This document shows, in pieces, positions 25,868 to 39,145 of a stretch of DNA of 64,000 nucleotides. A program made the translations under genes and the position numbers. Positions within the stretch are counted from its first letter, which is position 1; every line of letters begins with the position of its first letter. Where the stretch lies: NCBI GenBank assembly GCA_963969595.1, contig OZ018412.1, positions 10,232,501-10,296,500 of the forward strand, in the 5' to 3' direction. Source of the DNA: Neckera pumila (lineage: Eukaryota; Streptophyta; Bryopsida; Hypnales; Neckeraceae). Below the pieces are notes generated by a model. That model saw nothing but the letters and a program-made list of their open reading frames with translations, made no database searches and was not told where the DNA came from.

Positions 25868-26100
25868 TAATGCTTAAAATTTGGTGAATGCGTTGTATTT
25901 CTACATTCATTCATCTTTTGGACAAAAAAACACTTTTCTGTCATATTCACGCACTTTTTCATCTAAATTTGGCAACTTCATCCACATTTTTAATAGAAAT
26001 GGAAAATTTCTAGCAAAAGAATATTACTTTTATCTGGCAAAAAGTAGACATTTATTTTGAAATGGTGCAATTTAGCCCCAAGGTGCCAAAAAGAAGGGTT
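25868..26100 (-). repeat. Dispersed repeat, inverted relative to 46725-46960
   Basis: The blocks 'tttggtgaatgcgttgtatt', 'ttcatctaaatttggcaact', 'tggcaaaaagtagacattta' and 'gaaatggtgcaatttagccc' occur in reverse-complement order at 46725-46960 with scattered substitutions. The copy at 46725 continues into a block shared with window bases 1-250. Confidence 0.75.
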
Positions 26101-27120
26101 TTCTATGATTGCCGCAACAAATCTTCGACAACCTTCTATACATTCTTTACGTATTGTTATGTGTATGATTTTTGGGACACACTAATTTGCCTTGAATTCT
26201 TACCAATTTCAAATGACAACTCATTTGACCAAATCACATTGTATATTTGTATCGAATGTTCAAAATTCCAACTTTCATGAGCTCGGGTAAATGCAAGTTA
26301 TACTTGTCATTAAGATAAGACTTTTTTTGGTGCAATGTAATTTTTGAAGCCCATCTTACATAGGTTGTATTGACATGCGTTCAAGTGGCTTGAATATTTT
26401 CAACAACGGTTGTCTTCTCTTGTCTATAACAAAACATGACAACACCCTAGCACCATGATCAAACATTTTTTGATACTTACAACATTGATTTTTCAAGGAC
26501 TCTACACTTCCACTGACCTTCCAATAGTTGTCAAAATAGTAGAAATGGTTGAGCATGGAACATTCAAGCCTACTCCAATGTCTTTGCATTTCATCCTACC
26601 CTCACACATCTCTACAAGTATACAACTCTTTTCCTTACTATTAAACATTGTGTACATCATGGTGCTCAATCTAACTTCTCAAAAGTCCGTCAACTGATCA
26701 TGTGACACTGGAAAAAGTAGCTAAAAACCTGCAAGGCCAACAACTACAATTTCCTTCTTTATAAGCGACTTTCTCATAATGTTGCTCACTATATTTGATT
26801 TTCCACTCTTTAAATCTTTGCTCTATGAAGTGCAATGGATATTTGCCATAAAAGCATTACAATTGGCTCAAAGAGCTCAATAGTCAAAGATCCATTTTTA
26901 AACTTGTAACAGTTTATTTTACTAAATCTAATCATATTCTCTGACTCGTGAATTTTTTTATTTATGACTAGTGGGATTCATGACCATGAATGGCTTGAAA
27001 ATAGTAAATAGTTTAGTAGAAAACCCATTCAAATTAAAGAGAGCTAGATTCCTTTGGACAAAGTGCTTTTTTATGAATAACGAAGCGCCCACAACAAAAA
27101 TTCGAATTATTCTTGGACCC

Positions 27121-27738
27121 TATTGTATAGTCGGGTACAACAATCTTACAATTTTTTCAAGTCAGTTTTCACTATAAAGTTCATCAACTTCAAGAAGCTC
27201 TAGCATGCTAAAAAATGATCGGGTTTTGAAACCGCAAATTCCGTTGGACCCGCAATGAAGTGCACTTCAACTTCATAACAAGTGAAAAATGAAATTGAAA
27301 ACCACACAACAATTTGGATTCCTTTTATACACTATCTACCATTTCATAGAGATTCTTTGGAAGATAGTCACAGTTTTTTGCATTTAGGTGAAGAAGAAGA
27401 AAGAAATCATTCAAAATATTCAAGTGGTATGAGATCAAGTATCTCTAAAGCAACTGTGAAGGCTCATTTCTAGTATGGTCCATTAAATACTAGTTGTAAT
27501 TTTCACAAATGGTGGCAACACTAGATGGTAGATAGTGTATAGAAAGCATCAAACTTTTTGTATGATTTTCAATTACATATGTGCATTTGCAATGATGATA
27601 AAGTAGACTTGAGTGTAATTCCAACGCAATTTACGATTTGAAATTCCGTTCATTTTTTAGCATACACCGGCCTCCCAAAGCTTACCAAATCTCAACAGGC
27701 TGCAAAAATTGTAAGATTGTTGTACCCGACTGTACAAT
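27121..27738. repeat. Foldback element with ~300-bp imperfect inverted arms
   Basis: 'tattgtatagtcgggtacaa' followed by 'caatcttacaattttt' at the left is matched inverted by 'aaaaattgtaagattgttgt' plus 'acccgactgtacaata' at the right. Further inside, 'atgctaaaaaatgatc' pairs with 'cattttttagcata' and 'tatacactatctaccat' with 'atggtagatagtgtat'. This is an old hairpin-type mobile element with no coding region. Confidence 0.75.
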
Positions 27739-29570
27739 ACCTACATGATGGTTGGCTTCATCATATAAGATAGGATGACCCATTGTCGACTTATTAGTCA
27801 TTATAGATACTTAGATTGATGGGATTCAACATTATGTTTTTGCAATAGAATGGCAAATCAAAGATTTGTTTACATGCATTCCAGTCAACTTATTTTTGAG
27901 TAAAAAAAAAACACATTCTAGGTGGTCACAACAAAAACATACAGTTTTCTCATTGTTGTTCCTAGGAAAGACTATTCTTGTCCATTTGAATTCTAAACCC
28001 TAAAGTCCCAAGTGTCTCCTCAAGGACACTTAACAATTCAGGTTGGATCCTATGATCTCAATTTTTAGCAAGATTTTCTGAAATATATTTTAAGATAAAA
28101 GAAAATAATATTTTTATTTCAAATAGTGCTTAGGAGCAAAAGTTATAAGACACAAAGCTCAAAATTATTGAGTGAAGGTAGCCAAAAAAAATTGAAATAA
28201 AAATAAATTAAATATTTTTTATTAAAAAGATTTGGTTCAGTTCAACAAATTTCCAACTTATAACCAATAGAATTGCTTGATTTCAAGGGTTCTTGGATTT
28301 GGTCTTAGACCCTAGTATAAACCCACCCTTAAATCTTATTTTGGTGCTCTTTGAAGTTATAAATTTGTGACTTTTACAATCCAATTCCAACCCTTTTAGC
28401 CCCAATTTTACAATAGAAAAATATTGATGTAATCTTTTATAGTTTTTACTACAATAAAATGTAAAAAGATGCAATTGGGTCCAATATTAGGGTCCTTTAA
28501 TTTGCTAGGGTCGATTTTGGATATGTATACCTTAAGTTGAATTGCTCTAAAAACAATCATATACCCAATTCCGTCTCATGTAGAGAGCATTTATTATTGA
28601 ACATTAGTCTAGGAGTATCTGAGATACCCTTTGGTTGGACAACCCTAAAATAAAAGATTTTGAATGGTCTTAGATTGACTTTAAACAACGACATGCTCTC
28701 TTATATCTTGAAGTAACCAAATCATGGTTGATTTCTAGAATCCTACTTTATTTGATTAAATGTCTTACTTTTATATTTCAATATTCTAAAATATATTTTT
28801 GGAATGTAAAATATATTTACAATTCTTATATTTAAAAATATTTTATTAAAATGTTTGAAAAATCATTTGTACAATAGTCCAATTAATAGATAATCAAATG
28901 TTTCGGTAGATTTATACAAAGTCAATTTTGGATAAATGTTTTGAAATTGATACAAGGTGCATATACTATCCACCGTTGGAGATTTTTTTCATTGCATGCC
29001 GAGGTGAAAAGTTATGATGTTCAAAAGAATTCAAACAAATTAGGTAGCTTGTGGTAAACCCTTCATCTATTTCCACTATAGGAAACGCATGTTTTAGGTG
29101 ATGAGCCCAAATTTTTTTAAATGGATTTTAGGTGATGTCCTATGCAACAAATCCATGTTCTTATGTCAACAAAAATGTTCAACATAATATCAACATAACA
29201 TCATTTTGAGTGTTCTAAAATTTGGCTTGTATGTAATGAAATAAAGAATTGTGTTTAATGCAAAAATATCACTCCAAAAAGAGTCAAACTTTGTTATCAC
29301 CAAAGGGCAATTCCATAAAAAAACATTTTCTTCAAACTTCAAACGCTATAATCTTGCAATTTGTATACTCAACAATTTTGAAATGTTTTTCTATCTATTT
29401 TGTAGATTTGGCTCTACATTTTCACCATTCCAATTTATTTAAAAGGAATTCTTGAATGTACACAAAATGGCTAGTATATTGCTAGTTTACTTGATCTCAT
29501 CATATTGCAAGGTGATTTCAGGTAACGCAAACCTCTTATTTGCTTCTATAATCTTTTTGTGCGCACTTAA

Positions 29571-30404
29571 CCCCTAAAGTCCCAAGGCCATTTTCTGTCA
29601 AAAAACACTCAAAACTACCATCTTTGTTGCAATCACCCAAGAAAACACAAAAATAATTTTTTTTAGAATCTAACCGTACGATCATTTTTTAGAATCTAAC
29701 CGTACTTAACTTGTCTAAAATCATGTAATAAAAATTTCATGAAGTTTGATTATATAGATTGGAAGATATTAGCATTCAAAGTTGAAAAAGAAAGTTTTTT
29801 TGAATATCTGGTCTACAATTTCAGATGACTTTGACCGCCATTTGTGGAAAAAATTTGCACTACAGACTTTGAATTAAAAAAATTTTATGTTGAAGAATTG
29901 AGTTGAAAGTCTGGAAAAAAATGAAAAAAAAAACACTTGATTTTTATTCTTTAAAAAATTATTAAGTAGATGTAGGTCCAAGATTGGGAAAAAAACTAAA
30001 TCGTTAATAGCTCTAAGATGGGACTTAAACATAATAATTCCAATGGTGAGATTGTTTTAGCAAGCAAACACAACCTTGTCAAAAAAAAATCGTGAAAAGT
30101 TGTGAAAATTGCATTCAGAAATGAATCCAACAAGTTATTTTTTTCAAGAAGATCCTCTAATTGCCCGAAAATAAGAATGTCTATAACTCTATCATTATTA
30201 GTCCAAATAGAATGAATCAAAGCTTCACATGTAGACAAGAACATGATATTTTAGGAAAAAAAACTTTAAAATTTATTTTGACTTTTTGCAGTTTTTTTGG
30301 TGTTGCCCGTCGAGTTCAATTCTAGGCTTTCATAGAAATTCAAGGTCACAGAAAATTGCCCAAAATCCAATTTGTCCCTCAAGTGGACAATGGGACTTTA
30401 GGGG
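29571..30404 (+). mobile_element. TTAA-flanked CCCCTAAA MITE, family B, copy 4
   Basis: 834 bp with termini CCCCTAAAGTCCCAAGGCC and GGGACTTTAGGGG, TTAA at 29567-29570 and 30405-30408. Near the right end a small palindrome (tgtccctcaagtggacaa) recurs in other family B copies. Confidence 0.88.
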
Positions 30405-30537
30405 TTAATAAAATGTATTACTCTATGCTACACAAACTCAAATTTGAGTATAGCAAAATCTTAATTCAAATTGAAAGGACTTAAAATGTGTTATTGTGTT
30501 TGACAAGGATGAAAAGAATTTTTTCATAAACTCCAAA

Positions 30538-30833
30538 CATTACAAAAAATTTAAGGTCTCAACAAGACTGCGGGTGCATGATTTTCGGCACCCGCGGGGT
30601 GCAATTACGAAAAAATAATAATGTATATTTTTTTTTGAATTTTTTTTTTTTGAAAAGAAAATATTAAAAAAAATTCAAAATGACAAGGCACGGACGTGGA
30701 GCTGATAGTGCTGACACGGTCGAAATGCAACCATGTCACATTTTCAATTTTCAAAATTTTTTTTTTTTCCATAATATCACCATAGGGGGGCCAAACTTAG
30801 CAGCCTTGTTGAGGCCTCAAATTTTTTGTAATG
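30538..30833. mobile_element. MITE with 34-bp terminal inverted repeats
   Basis: The left terminus from 30538 (cattacaaaaaatttaaggt, then ctcaacaagactgc) is matched inverted by the right terminus ending 30833, with three differences. Length is 296 bp with an A/T-rich centre. No convincing target duplication is visible, and there is no coding region. Confidence 0.7.
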
Positions 30834-32414
30834 CTTCATGATCTTACAATCTGAGCAATCAAATGGGATGAAATCTTTTCTATACATTATTGGAGTGCTT
30901 TGCTAGTCTACTACACTTTTATGTGGTTGGAGTTCCAAAAAAAAATTTTAATTTTCAATTTTGGTCAATGCACCAAAAAATGTCAGTATTTTGACAAATG
31001 CACTTAATAAACACCTTAGAGGGGATTTGGGGGCCTTGGAGGGCCATTTCAGGCCCGTTCTCTAATCTGGCCAGATTCAATGAACGACAGTATGAGTGTG
31101 TCATAATTTTTTTTAACCAAAATATCATTTTAAACAGGTTTTGTTTTTTCATAAATGATTTGGTAGTCGATGTGCCACGTCAGCCAGCTACTGCAGCTGC
31201 ATTTCCGCAGTCTGGGAACGCAAGGGAACTTGCAACCCTCCAAGATCTCCAAATCCTCTCTAATGCCCTCTGTTCTTTTTGGATAAACAATGAAATAAGA
31301 ATCTTTAAAATGAAAAGAAATGAGTAGACATTTCAAAATAATTTTAAAAAACATATGCAGCAAGCACTTGGATTTCACTAATTCGTAATATGTGGTCTTT
31401 ACTACTCATTCTTTTTTAGACTCCACTCTAACACCCTGCTAGCTTGTAGTGATAAGATGATAGTAACTCCGATAGCAGTAATTAACAGTGTTCAGTGTCG
31501 TTAGCAATGTTTGGCAATAAATCCAAACTAGTCATTTTTCTTAAGAAAAGATACAACAATTGAAAATATGATAAGTCATGAAACCAAAATTAGAGGAGTT
31601 GCGGTAGACAAAAATCAAAAAAATTAATAGCCTAAAGTGCCAAAATCCTAAAATGCAATTTCCAACTTACTAAAACTATTCTACACTAAAAAATAAAGTA
31701 TTATGGCAATTTGTTGCCAATTCCAACCCTAATATATGTTATTGAGCTTATACTACAAGAACTCACTTATTGTCAGATTGCGTGTTTGTTGAATTACAAA
31801 TTGGTCAAAATAGTGTAAAATTTGAAATAGCTAAACTACTTTTAAATATACAATTTATGTATTATCTCACTTGTATTCATAGATTGTTTTCATCAATTAG
31901 AAATTTGAACCTTTAAAGTTGACTGTGAATTATTACATTATTGGCTTGTATATGATATGCAATGGTAAATTTTGTTATTATTTTTGAATGATGCTACATT
32001 AAATGAGGTAAGAAAACCTTTTAAAATAACATTGTTAAATTTCAACATGTTACTTCTGTACATGTAGATATTGCAATACTAAATTTAAATAGGTACTAGA
32101 ATTTATATTCCCCAACAGAATTTTTATGGACACTATTCTTGTAGCGTCAGTGTATACATGTGATACATATGAAATAATATGCTCCTTTGTAATATCCTTG
32201 TACCAAATTATGAAATATGATATCTTAGGTCCAAAGTTGGTTATTTCAAATTCTATTTATAATCATATGCGTCTTCATTAGCTTTTTTGAGCATATCTAC
32301 TTTGAAATATGACATATACTTCCATATACATAGTTACATGCACACACACTTATTGGCTAAGAAATAAATTCACTTAAATTATTTATAGTAAAATTTAATG
32401 AGACTTTATAATGC
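30834..32414. other. AT-rich intergenic DNA, no gene seen
   Basis: Short frames only; the ones near 31000-31380 on both strands have no recognisable domain. No inverted or tandem repeat was noticed. Confidence 0.4.
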
Positions 32415-32418
32415 TTAA

Positions 32419-33343
32419 CCCCTAAAGGACTGTTGTCCATTTGGGAGACAAATGCGTTTTCGGGCAGGTACCTATGGGCTGAAATTTTGTCGTGATTTTT
32501 GAAACTTTTTTTGAAGATAGAAAAAATGATAAGCTTTGTGGAAATATAATTTTTTCACAATCGGTGCCCGTTAAAAAAAGTTATGCCCAAATAAGCTCAA
32601 AACAGGGGATGGCACGCAATTTGGGCAGCAAAAAAAAATGGACAAGAATTTTAATTTTTTGTTTTAGAATTTTTTCTCTTATAGATTATATTTTTGTCTA
32701 TTTGGAAAGCTTTGATTCATTTCATTTGGATTTGTTATGAGAAAGTTATGGACATTCTTGTTTTTTGGGCAATTAGAGCATCTTCTTGAAAAAAATAACT
32801 TCTAGGATGCATTTCTAAATGCAATTTTTCAAATTTTTCACTTTTTGTTTTTTTTACATGGTTTATATCACTTGACAAAACAATCTCACCATCGGGATAA
32901 GTGCATTTTAATTCCATCTAAAATATATGAATATTTTAGATTTTCCTTCTATCTCGTATTTACTTCTACTTAACAATAAAGAATGATAATTAAGTTTTTT
33001 TGAATCTTTTTTTCCCCTAGACTCGCAACTCAATTCTCCACTACAAAAATTTAAAGCTCAAAACTTTCTCAGGCAAAAATTTTAAGTTAAAAATGTTCAA
33101 AGTCAAAAAATCTAGTCCCACAATGTGCTGAAAAACTTGTTTTTTTCACTTTAAATGCAGATATCTTGCAATATGTGTGGTCAAAAAATCTGAATTTTTT
33201 TCCACACACTCTCATACTATTTAGGTGTAAGATACTATGGTTAGATGGGAAAAAAAACATTTTTCAAATTCTTTTACTTTTTGCTATAGAAATGGCAATT
33301 TTGGGTGTTTTTTGGCAGAAAAAGGGCCTCGGTCCTTTAGGGG
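32419..33343 (-). mobile_element. TTAA-flanked CCCCTAAA MITE, family B, copy 5 (reverse orientation)
   Basis: 925 bp, TTAA at 32415-32418 and 33344-33347. The interior reads as the reverse complement of copies 1, 3 and 4; for example 'aaatggcaattttgggtgtt' lies near the right end instead of the left. Confidence 0.87.
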
Positions 33344-33722
33344 TTAAAATAATGAATCCAAAGAAATAACCTAACTACAAATACTTCGCTTTTCTTTCAT
33401 TATTACAAAACCAATACCTCTCATTTTCACTGAATGCAATAAGAATTAATCACTTATTAAGACTCTCAATATAGTTGTTTCAATTTCAACTTAATCCTAA
33501 TTATCTAATTAAGATGTCTAAGACAAATGTATATGTGCTATGAAACATGCTTGTCACAATTTTTTTGAAAAATAATGAGCATTATAGATTAGAGTGAGAA
33601 TTAGTGAGATCCCTAGCTCTCATCCAAGGGATAGGATTTGAATTCTTAAATTTTTTATCAAAAAGAATTGAGTTGAGAGTGTAAACAAAATTGAAAAAAA
33701 AAAAATTTATGTAGTTTTCATT

Positions 33723-36700
33723 CAGGGTCTATACCTGGTGGTAAAGCCCAATGGCTCATTATGTCTAGAATTCAAGGTGGGGACCTTGGATTTATCAATG
33801 TTTATGCCTCTTGTGATTCCTTAGCCCCCCGTCTTCTTTGGGAAACTATGAGAAACGAACTACCAACATCTTGTTGGTGGATTATGTTAGGAGACTTTAC
33901 ATGGTGGAATATAGGATGGACAAGTCTAGTTCCTGTGGCAAAATTCTACTTGCGCTTGAACGTTTGCTTTTTAACCCCTAAAGGACCAAACACCACTTTT
34001 TGGCAACATTGCGATTTTGGGCAACTCACTATGAATGGAATCTTTCTTTATTTTCTTTGAAATTCTCCTACAAGATGTGTCCGAGGAGTAGCTTTAAGGC
34101 CCGGCAATTTTCATAACATTTGACTACATGGTTAAAAAGTTATTGCATGATATATGGTTTTCTTTGAACTTTGGGCAGTTCGGGCAGCTCAAAAAAATTC
34201 TGAAAAAATCACTTTTAAAATAAAAAAATATTTGAAACTAATTATTCAGATTTATATATAAGCGGGAAGCTTTAAATCATTCCATTTCGATTAATGAGTC
34301 AAAAGTTATGAGGATTCTTAGTTTGAGGGTAGTTATGGAATCTCTACTCTAAAATAAACTTTGAAATCCATTATTTAACTCAATTTTCAATATTTTTGAA
34401 AAAAATAAAAACAGTGGGTGTAGATTGATTATGATAACATTACAACCGTTGCGATTTGCATTTTTCAATTCCATAACAAAATTCTTGACAATTTAGTATT
34501 TTGAATCATTCACTACTTCTTTGTACTTACTATTTTTTTCCTATATGTTGTACAATTTCAAATGAGCTGAAATGTTTCAAGCATGTAGCCAACTTGCCTT
34601 AAAGAATGAATCCAAAGAGTTACCACCATTTTGGACATTTTTTCATATAATTGTGACCTTGTGAAGTGCAGCTGCCCGGATTTTCGCAGGCCCAAAAAAA
34701 GCATTTTTGTCAATTCAAACGCTAATATCTTGCAATCTACATAGTGGAAAATTCTGAAATTTTTCCCACATCTTTTCAAACCAATTTACTATAAGATTCT
34801 ATGGTTAAATGTATCACAAAATCTTGTTTTTTTTCAAGACTTGGTACTTGTACTAGAAATGACAGTTTTGGAACAATTTTGGTGAAAACATAGTCAAAAA
34901 CCTTTAGGGGTTAACTCATTTAAAGATACCATTCAGGTCTCAGAGTGCCACAGACCTCTCCAAGCATGCCATACTCATGGGAAAACCTTAGGAGTGATGG
35001 GGCAAGAGTCTTGGCAAGATTGAACAGATGTTATATTTTTTCTGATCTTATTGCTAATAGTAGTAGACTGATTGAATATTGAATTCATGGAGACCACACT
35101 CGCTCAAATCATAGTTTGGTGTCCGTGGTTCTTGAGCTGGCCCCTGTTACACCACGGTCCAGCATATAGATAATGTCCTTTGCATTCTTTGATGAAGTTG
35201 CATACCTCATTCGAGAGACTTGGCGAGCAACACCATAGGAGGCTCCTTTTTTCTCAAAGTTCAAGTTAGTTATCCGCAATTACCATAGGTTTTGTATCCA
35301 AAAGGCCAAGCAATTAAGAGAGCAAGAGGCGGCACTTTGTAAGCTGCTGGATCAGAGAAATGGTTAGCTCCAACTAGACCCCCACTCATCCCAATTGCAA
35401 GATGAAGTCAAGCATATCAAGTCCCAATTAGCCAGTTTTGAGAATTGTAAACTAAAAGGAAAAAAAGTGCGATCCAGAGCTCATTGGAGATTATTTGGAG
35501 ATCGTCTCATAGCTGAATTCTTCCAGGCCATCAGGGAGAATCCTCAGATGTCATCCATCACCAAGCTTCTTGATCACCAAGGAGTAGCGAGGCAAGTTAT
35601 CGATGACATGGATCAAATTTGTTCCACCTTTTACTCTAAGCTCTACTTGCAGGACCCAATAACCCCTCAAATTGCCCAAGACCAGGATTCCATCCTCTCA
35701 TGTGTCTTTAATAAATTTAGCCTGGAGATGGTTAGTCAATTGGAAGCTCCACTATCAAAAGATGAACTCTATTTGGCTATGAAACAAATGGCTTTAGGTC
35801 GTAGTCCAGGCCCAGATGGGGTTACTCTTGACTTCTTTGTCAAGTTTTGGATTTAATAGGTGATGATTATGCTAGTATGATTCAAGCATCAATTGTTCAA
35901 GGCCGACTCCCTGTAGGGGTGACATCTGGATTAATAACCCTTCTTTATAAAGAACTAATCTATCAAATTGGTGGCCAATTACTCTGCTCAATGTCTCGTA
36001 TAAGATTTTGGCAAACCTCTTCAATTGAGACTTCAGACCTTACTTCAAGAGGTCATTAGTCCGGACCAGTCTGCATTTTTGTTGCTTAGGTACATATTAG
36101 ATAATGTGTTGTTACAGTACGAGATTGTCCAATGGGCCAAGGACTCACATCAGGATCTTATATTCCTGAAACTTAACTTTACAAAGGCGTATGATACAAT
36201 CTCTTGGGACTTCCTTTTTGGTGTTATGAAGAAGATAGGCATCCCTAAAGCTTTCATCCACATTGTCCAAATGTTACTTCAGGATGCATCAACATCTGTC
36301 TTGATTAATGGTAAAATCTCAAAGTCATTTGACATCCAGCGTGGGGTACGCCAAGGGTGTCCTTTGGCTCCCTACTTGTTTTTATTGGTTGGAGAAGCCT
36401 TCAACATGGTTGCCAAGGAAGATCAACGTTTAGGTAAAATACAAGGCATCCAATTACCTGAGTCGGAGGATCGTCAACTCCTTTTTCAGTACATAGATGA
36501 CAGTGGAGTTTCCATTCTAGGCCAAGAAACGTTTTTGAAGAACACGATGGATCTCATTCACTGTTTTGGCTCTGCGTCAGGTCTGGATATCAACTGGACC
36601 AAAGGTACAAGATATTGGTTCTCACACATCCTCCCCCCGGAATGGCTTAATGATTTTGGGGTCACTTGGGCCCCTTCTCATTCTCTGTCGAAACTATTAG

Positions 36701-38720
36701 GAGCCCCTTTTGGTATTTCACTAGAGATTGCGGATGTAGATTTGTTTCTACAACAGAAGATTACCAAGAAGTTGAAGTATTGGACTATCCAACTCCTCTC
36801 TTTAGCTGGGCGAGCAATTGTGGTAAACGCAATTCTCCTTTCATCAATTTACTACTTTATGGCAATTTGGTGCGGTTCTATTCAAGCAATTAGGACAGCC
36901 AGAGGTAGTATGCGTAACTACTTATGGAGTGGCTCCAAACACCTATTTCGGACTAGGGTTAGCTGGGATGATTGTTGCTTCCGAAATCAACTGGCGGACT
37001 CCAACTATTTACTCCAGAAGTATCTCTTAATGCACTACTAGCTAAGTGGGTTCTGTACGCCATAGAACCTAGTATCTCTGGACTTAAGACCTTCCTTCGA
37101 TACCGGATCCATCGTATGAAACCACACCCAAAGTCAGGGTTTTAGTTCTCCTCAACTGCGTGGCTTATGGTACAAAGACCATCGATATCCAGAGGGTCAA
37201 GAGTATGGAATCACATCTCCTCTGCATGGAAGAAGCTTGTGAAGCACATAGACTTAGTTCCACCTACTAATGCATCTGAGGTTCTATCGACTAGCATTTG
37301 GTGGTCAACGAGCTTTATAGGTTCTAATTTTAATTTCTCGACTGATTGAGTACAAGTCTTAGCTAGGGTAGGTCTTCAGACCATTGGAGACTTATGGGAT
37401 GCCAATGCAAATGAATTCAAGACATGAGAGACCAACTCAGAGGAATTTCCACTTAATATTATGGAGCGCCACCACTGGTTCTTTTTTATCTCTCAAATCC
37501 CACATATCTGGCTTCAATTTTTAACTGACCAATCTTGTTTAGCTTCCAAAGGGGATTAGGCTGGCCTCTACTCCATGCCCAATGAAACACTTCCAGAGAT
37601 CACATGGCAGGTGCCTGAACCCAACCCTATGTTATTTGGTCCTCAAATTTAGGATATTTCCTTGAAGGGTGATTCTACATGTGCCATCGTGGGCATTTGT
37701 TCTAGACAATTATCTCTCCTTCTGCATGTAATAACTAATTTGGTCCATAGAGGTATTATGCGGAGAATTTGTGTTACCCAAGTCAAGAAAGGGAGAAGAC
37801 GTCTATCCAAGCTCTTGTTCTTAGGACCCATTCATCTCTTGCAGTATGATCCAGGGCAATGGAAGTGGTCTAATGGCAAATCTCGTATGGAATATACAGT
37901 TGCTCTTGGTTGTAAGCTACTTACAACTTCTACTCAGCTGAAGCGCCCCATCTCAGCAAAATGGCCTACTTTGCTTCCAGGGTCGTATGCCCCACAATAG
38001 AGAGATATTTGGATCAAAGCCCGCCCACAAAAAGAGGCGGCCTTTATGTGGTCGGTCTGGCATAATTCCGTTGTTGTTAACTCATGGCGGGCCAAAATTA
38101 ATCCAGGGATTGATGCAAATTGTGTTTGTTGCAGTTCTTTTGTCATAGAAACACCTCTGTATAGATTCTTTGACTGCTTGAGATCCCAAGAAATTTGGGA
38201 TTATGCACTTTCAATGATGCATCATATTCGTGGCGCGTCTCCAATTTTGGACCCTCAACAAAGATTGGATGCCATCCAATGTATTTTTGGGACTCCTATT
38301 CTTAGATTGTTCCATAGAATTCACACGGTATGGTCTATTGTTCGTGGTGCTGCCTTATAGCTATGTTGGATTATGCGCAACCATATGGTTTTTGCCCAGG
38401 ATCGCTGGCCTATCACCCTTCTCCACGCAAATTTATGGGGTGCTCTTCTTGATTCAGGGCGGGCTGTTGCTCTTATATTGGACCTTGCTTATAGACGTAG
38501 TCTTCAGCATTCAGATAAAATTTGGACCAAGTTCTCTAGTATTTGGTTACAATCCCCGGTCCTTGCTACTAGAGTTGGTTACTATGTTAGTTTCTTGTTT
38601 TCTTGTGCTGCTCATCTTGTCCTCATTTGCTCTTATTCTCTTCATTTGTCCAGCCTCTAGCTTGGCGGTTATTTTTTTTCTCTTAATACAATGTTTTCCA
38701 TTTGTTATAAAAAAAAAAAA
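33723..38720 (+). mobile_element. Decayed non-LTR retrotransposon (plant LINE), 5'-truncated, poly-A tailed
   Basis: Order of remains: C-terminal half of an APE-type endonuclease (FINVYAS near 33795, LGDF near 33885, then RVLARLN near 35010 and RSNHSLVSV near 35105); reverse transcriptase from about 35395 (GRSPGPDGVT; FTKAYDTISWDFL at about 36178; RGVRQGCPLAPYLF at about 36341; YIDDS at about 36491); a zinc-knuckle zf-RVT region (CVCC...CLRSQEIWDY, about 38120-38200); and poly-A at 38709-38720. Several frameshifts (for example between 35840 and 36060) and stops make it non-functional. The endonuclease part is split by a TTAA element at 33975-34910. The upstream endonuclease half and ORF1 are missing, the usual result of incomplete reverse transcription. 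Confidence 0.9.
33975..34910 (+). mobile_element. TTAA-flanked CCCCTAAA MITE, family A, inserted in the LINE
   Basis: 936 bp, left end CCCCTAAAGGACCAAACACC, right end CCTTTAGGGG, TTAA at 33971-33974 and 34911-34914. Family A shares 'gaccaaac', 'tggcaacat', 'gactacatggttaaaaagtt' and 'tcttgcaatct' with 48605-50423 and 56937-57747, and differs inside from family B. No transposase frame. Confidence 0.9.
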
Positions 38721-39145
38721 ACATTATTTAGGAGAATTAGATATGAGATACAGGAAAAATTTCATCATTAACAGCTCTAAGAAGAAATTGAAACACCGAC
38801 TAATCCCGTGGTGAGATTGTTCCAACAATCAAATATAACATTGTGTACTATCTTGTTTTGGAAAAGGTAGAAATTGAGCTAAAGGATGAATTAAATACAT
38901 TATTTTTTCAAGAAAATGTTCTTGGTTGCTTGCCAAACAGCAACATGCTCTATAACTTTTTTAACACTTATCCAAATGGAACGAACCAATTTTTCCATAT
39001 ACAGACAAAAATAACATCTATTAAAAATAATTTTTTTCAAACAAATTGTGACGTATTTCACTATTGTAGCCAATAATGAACTCCCCGACGATTGCACATT
39101 CCGGCTTGCTCCCTGGTTGGAGCATTTCCAACCTGTCATGTCTAA

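Larger units (their letters stand above)
24786..29566. other. AT-rich intergenic repeat field
   Basis: No gene supported. It contains an AT-only stretch (about 25560-25790), a dispersed repeat (25868-26100) inverted relative to 46725-46960, and a foldback element (27121-27738). Near 28004 'aaccctaaagtcccaag' resembles an isolated family B end with no partner. Confidence 0.45.
33640..39050 (+). mobile_element. Remnant family B element that received the LINE
   Basis: Left of the LINE, 'aaaagaattgagttgagag' and 'gtagttttcattc' (about 33660-33722) match the middle of family B. Right of the LINE poly-A, 'ttaggagaattagatatgag', 'taacagctctaagaag' and 'gtggtgagattgttcca' (38723-38823) continue the same element in order. 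The match ends near 39050. Neither CCCCTAAA terminus was found, so this copy is degraded. Confidence 0.6.

Noticed and set aside
38230..38814. 194-residue Leu/Ser-rich frame
   Set aside because: Overlaps the LINE zf-RVT region in another frame and runs into its poly-A tail.
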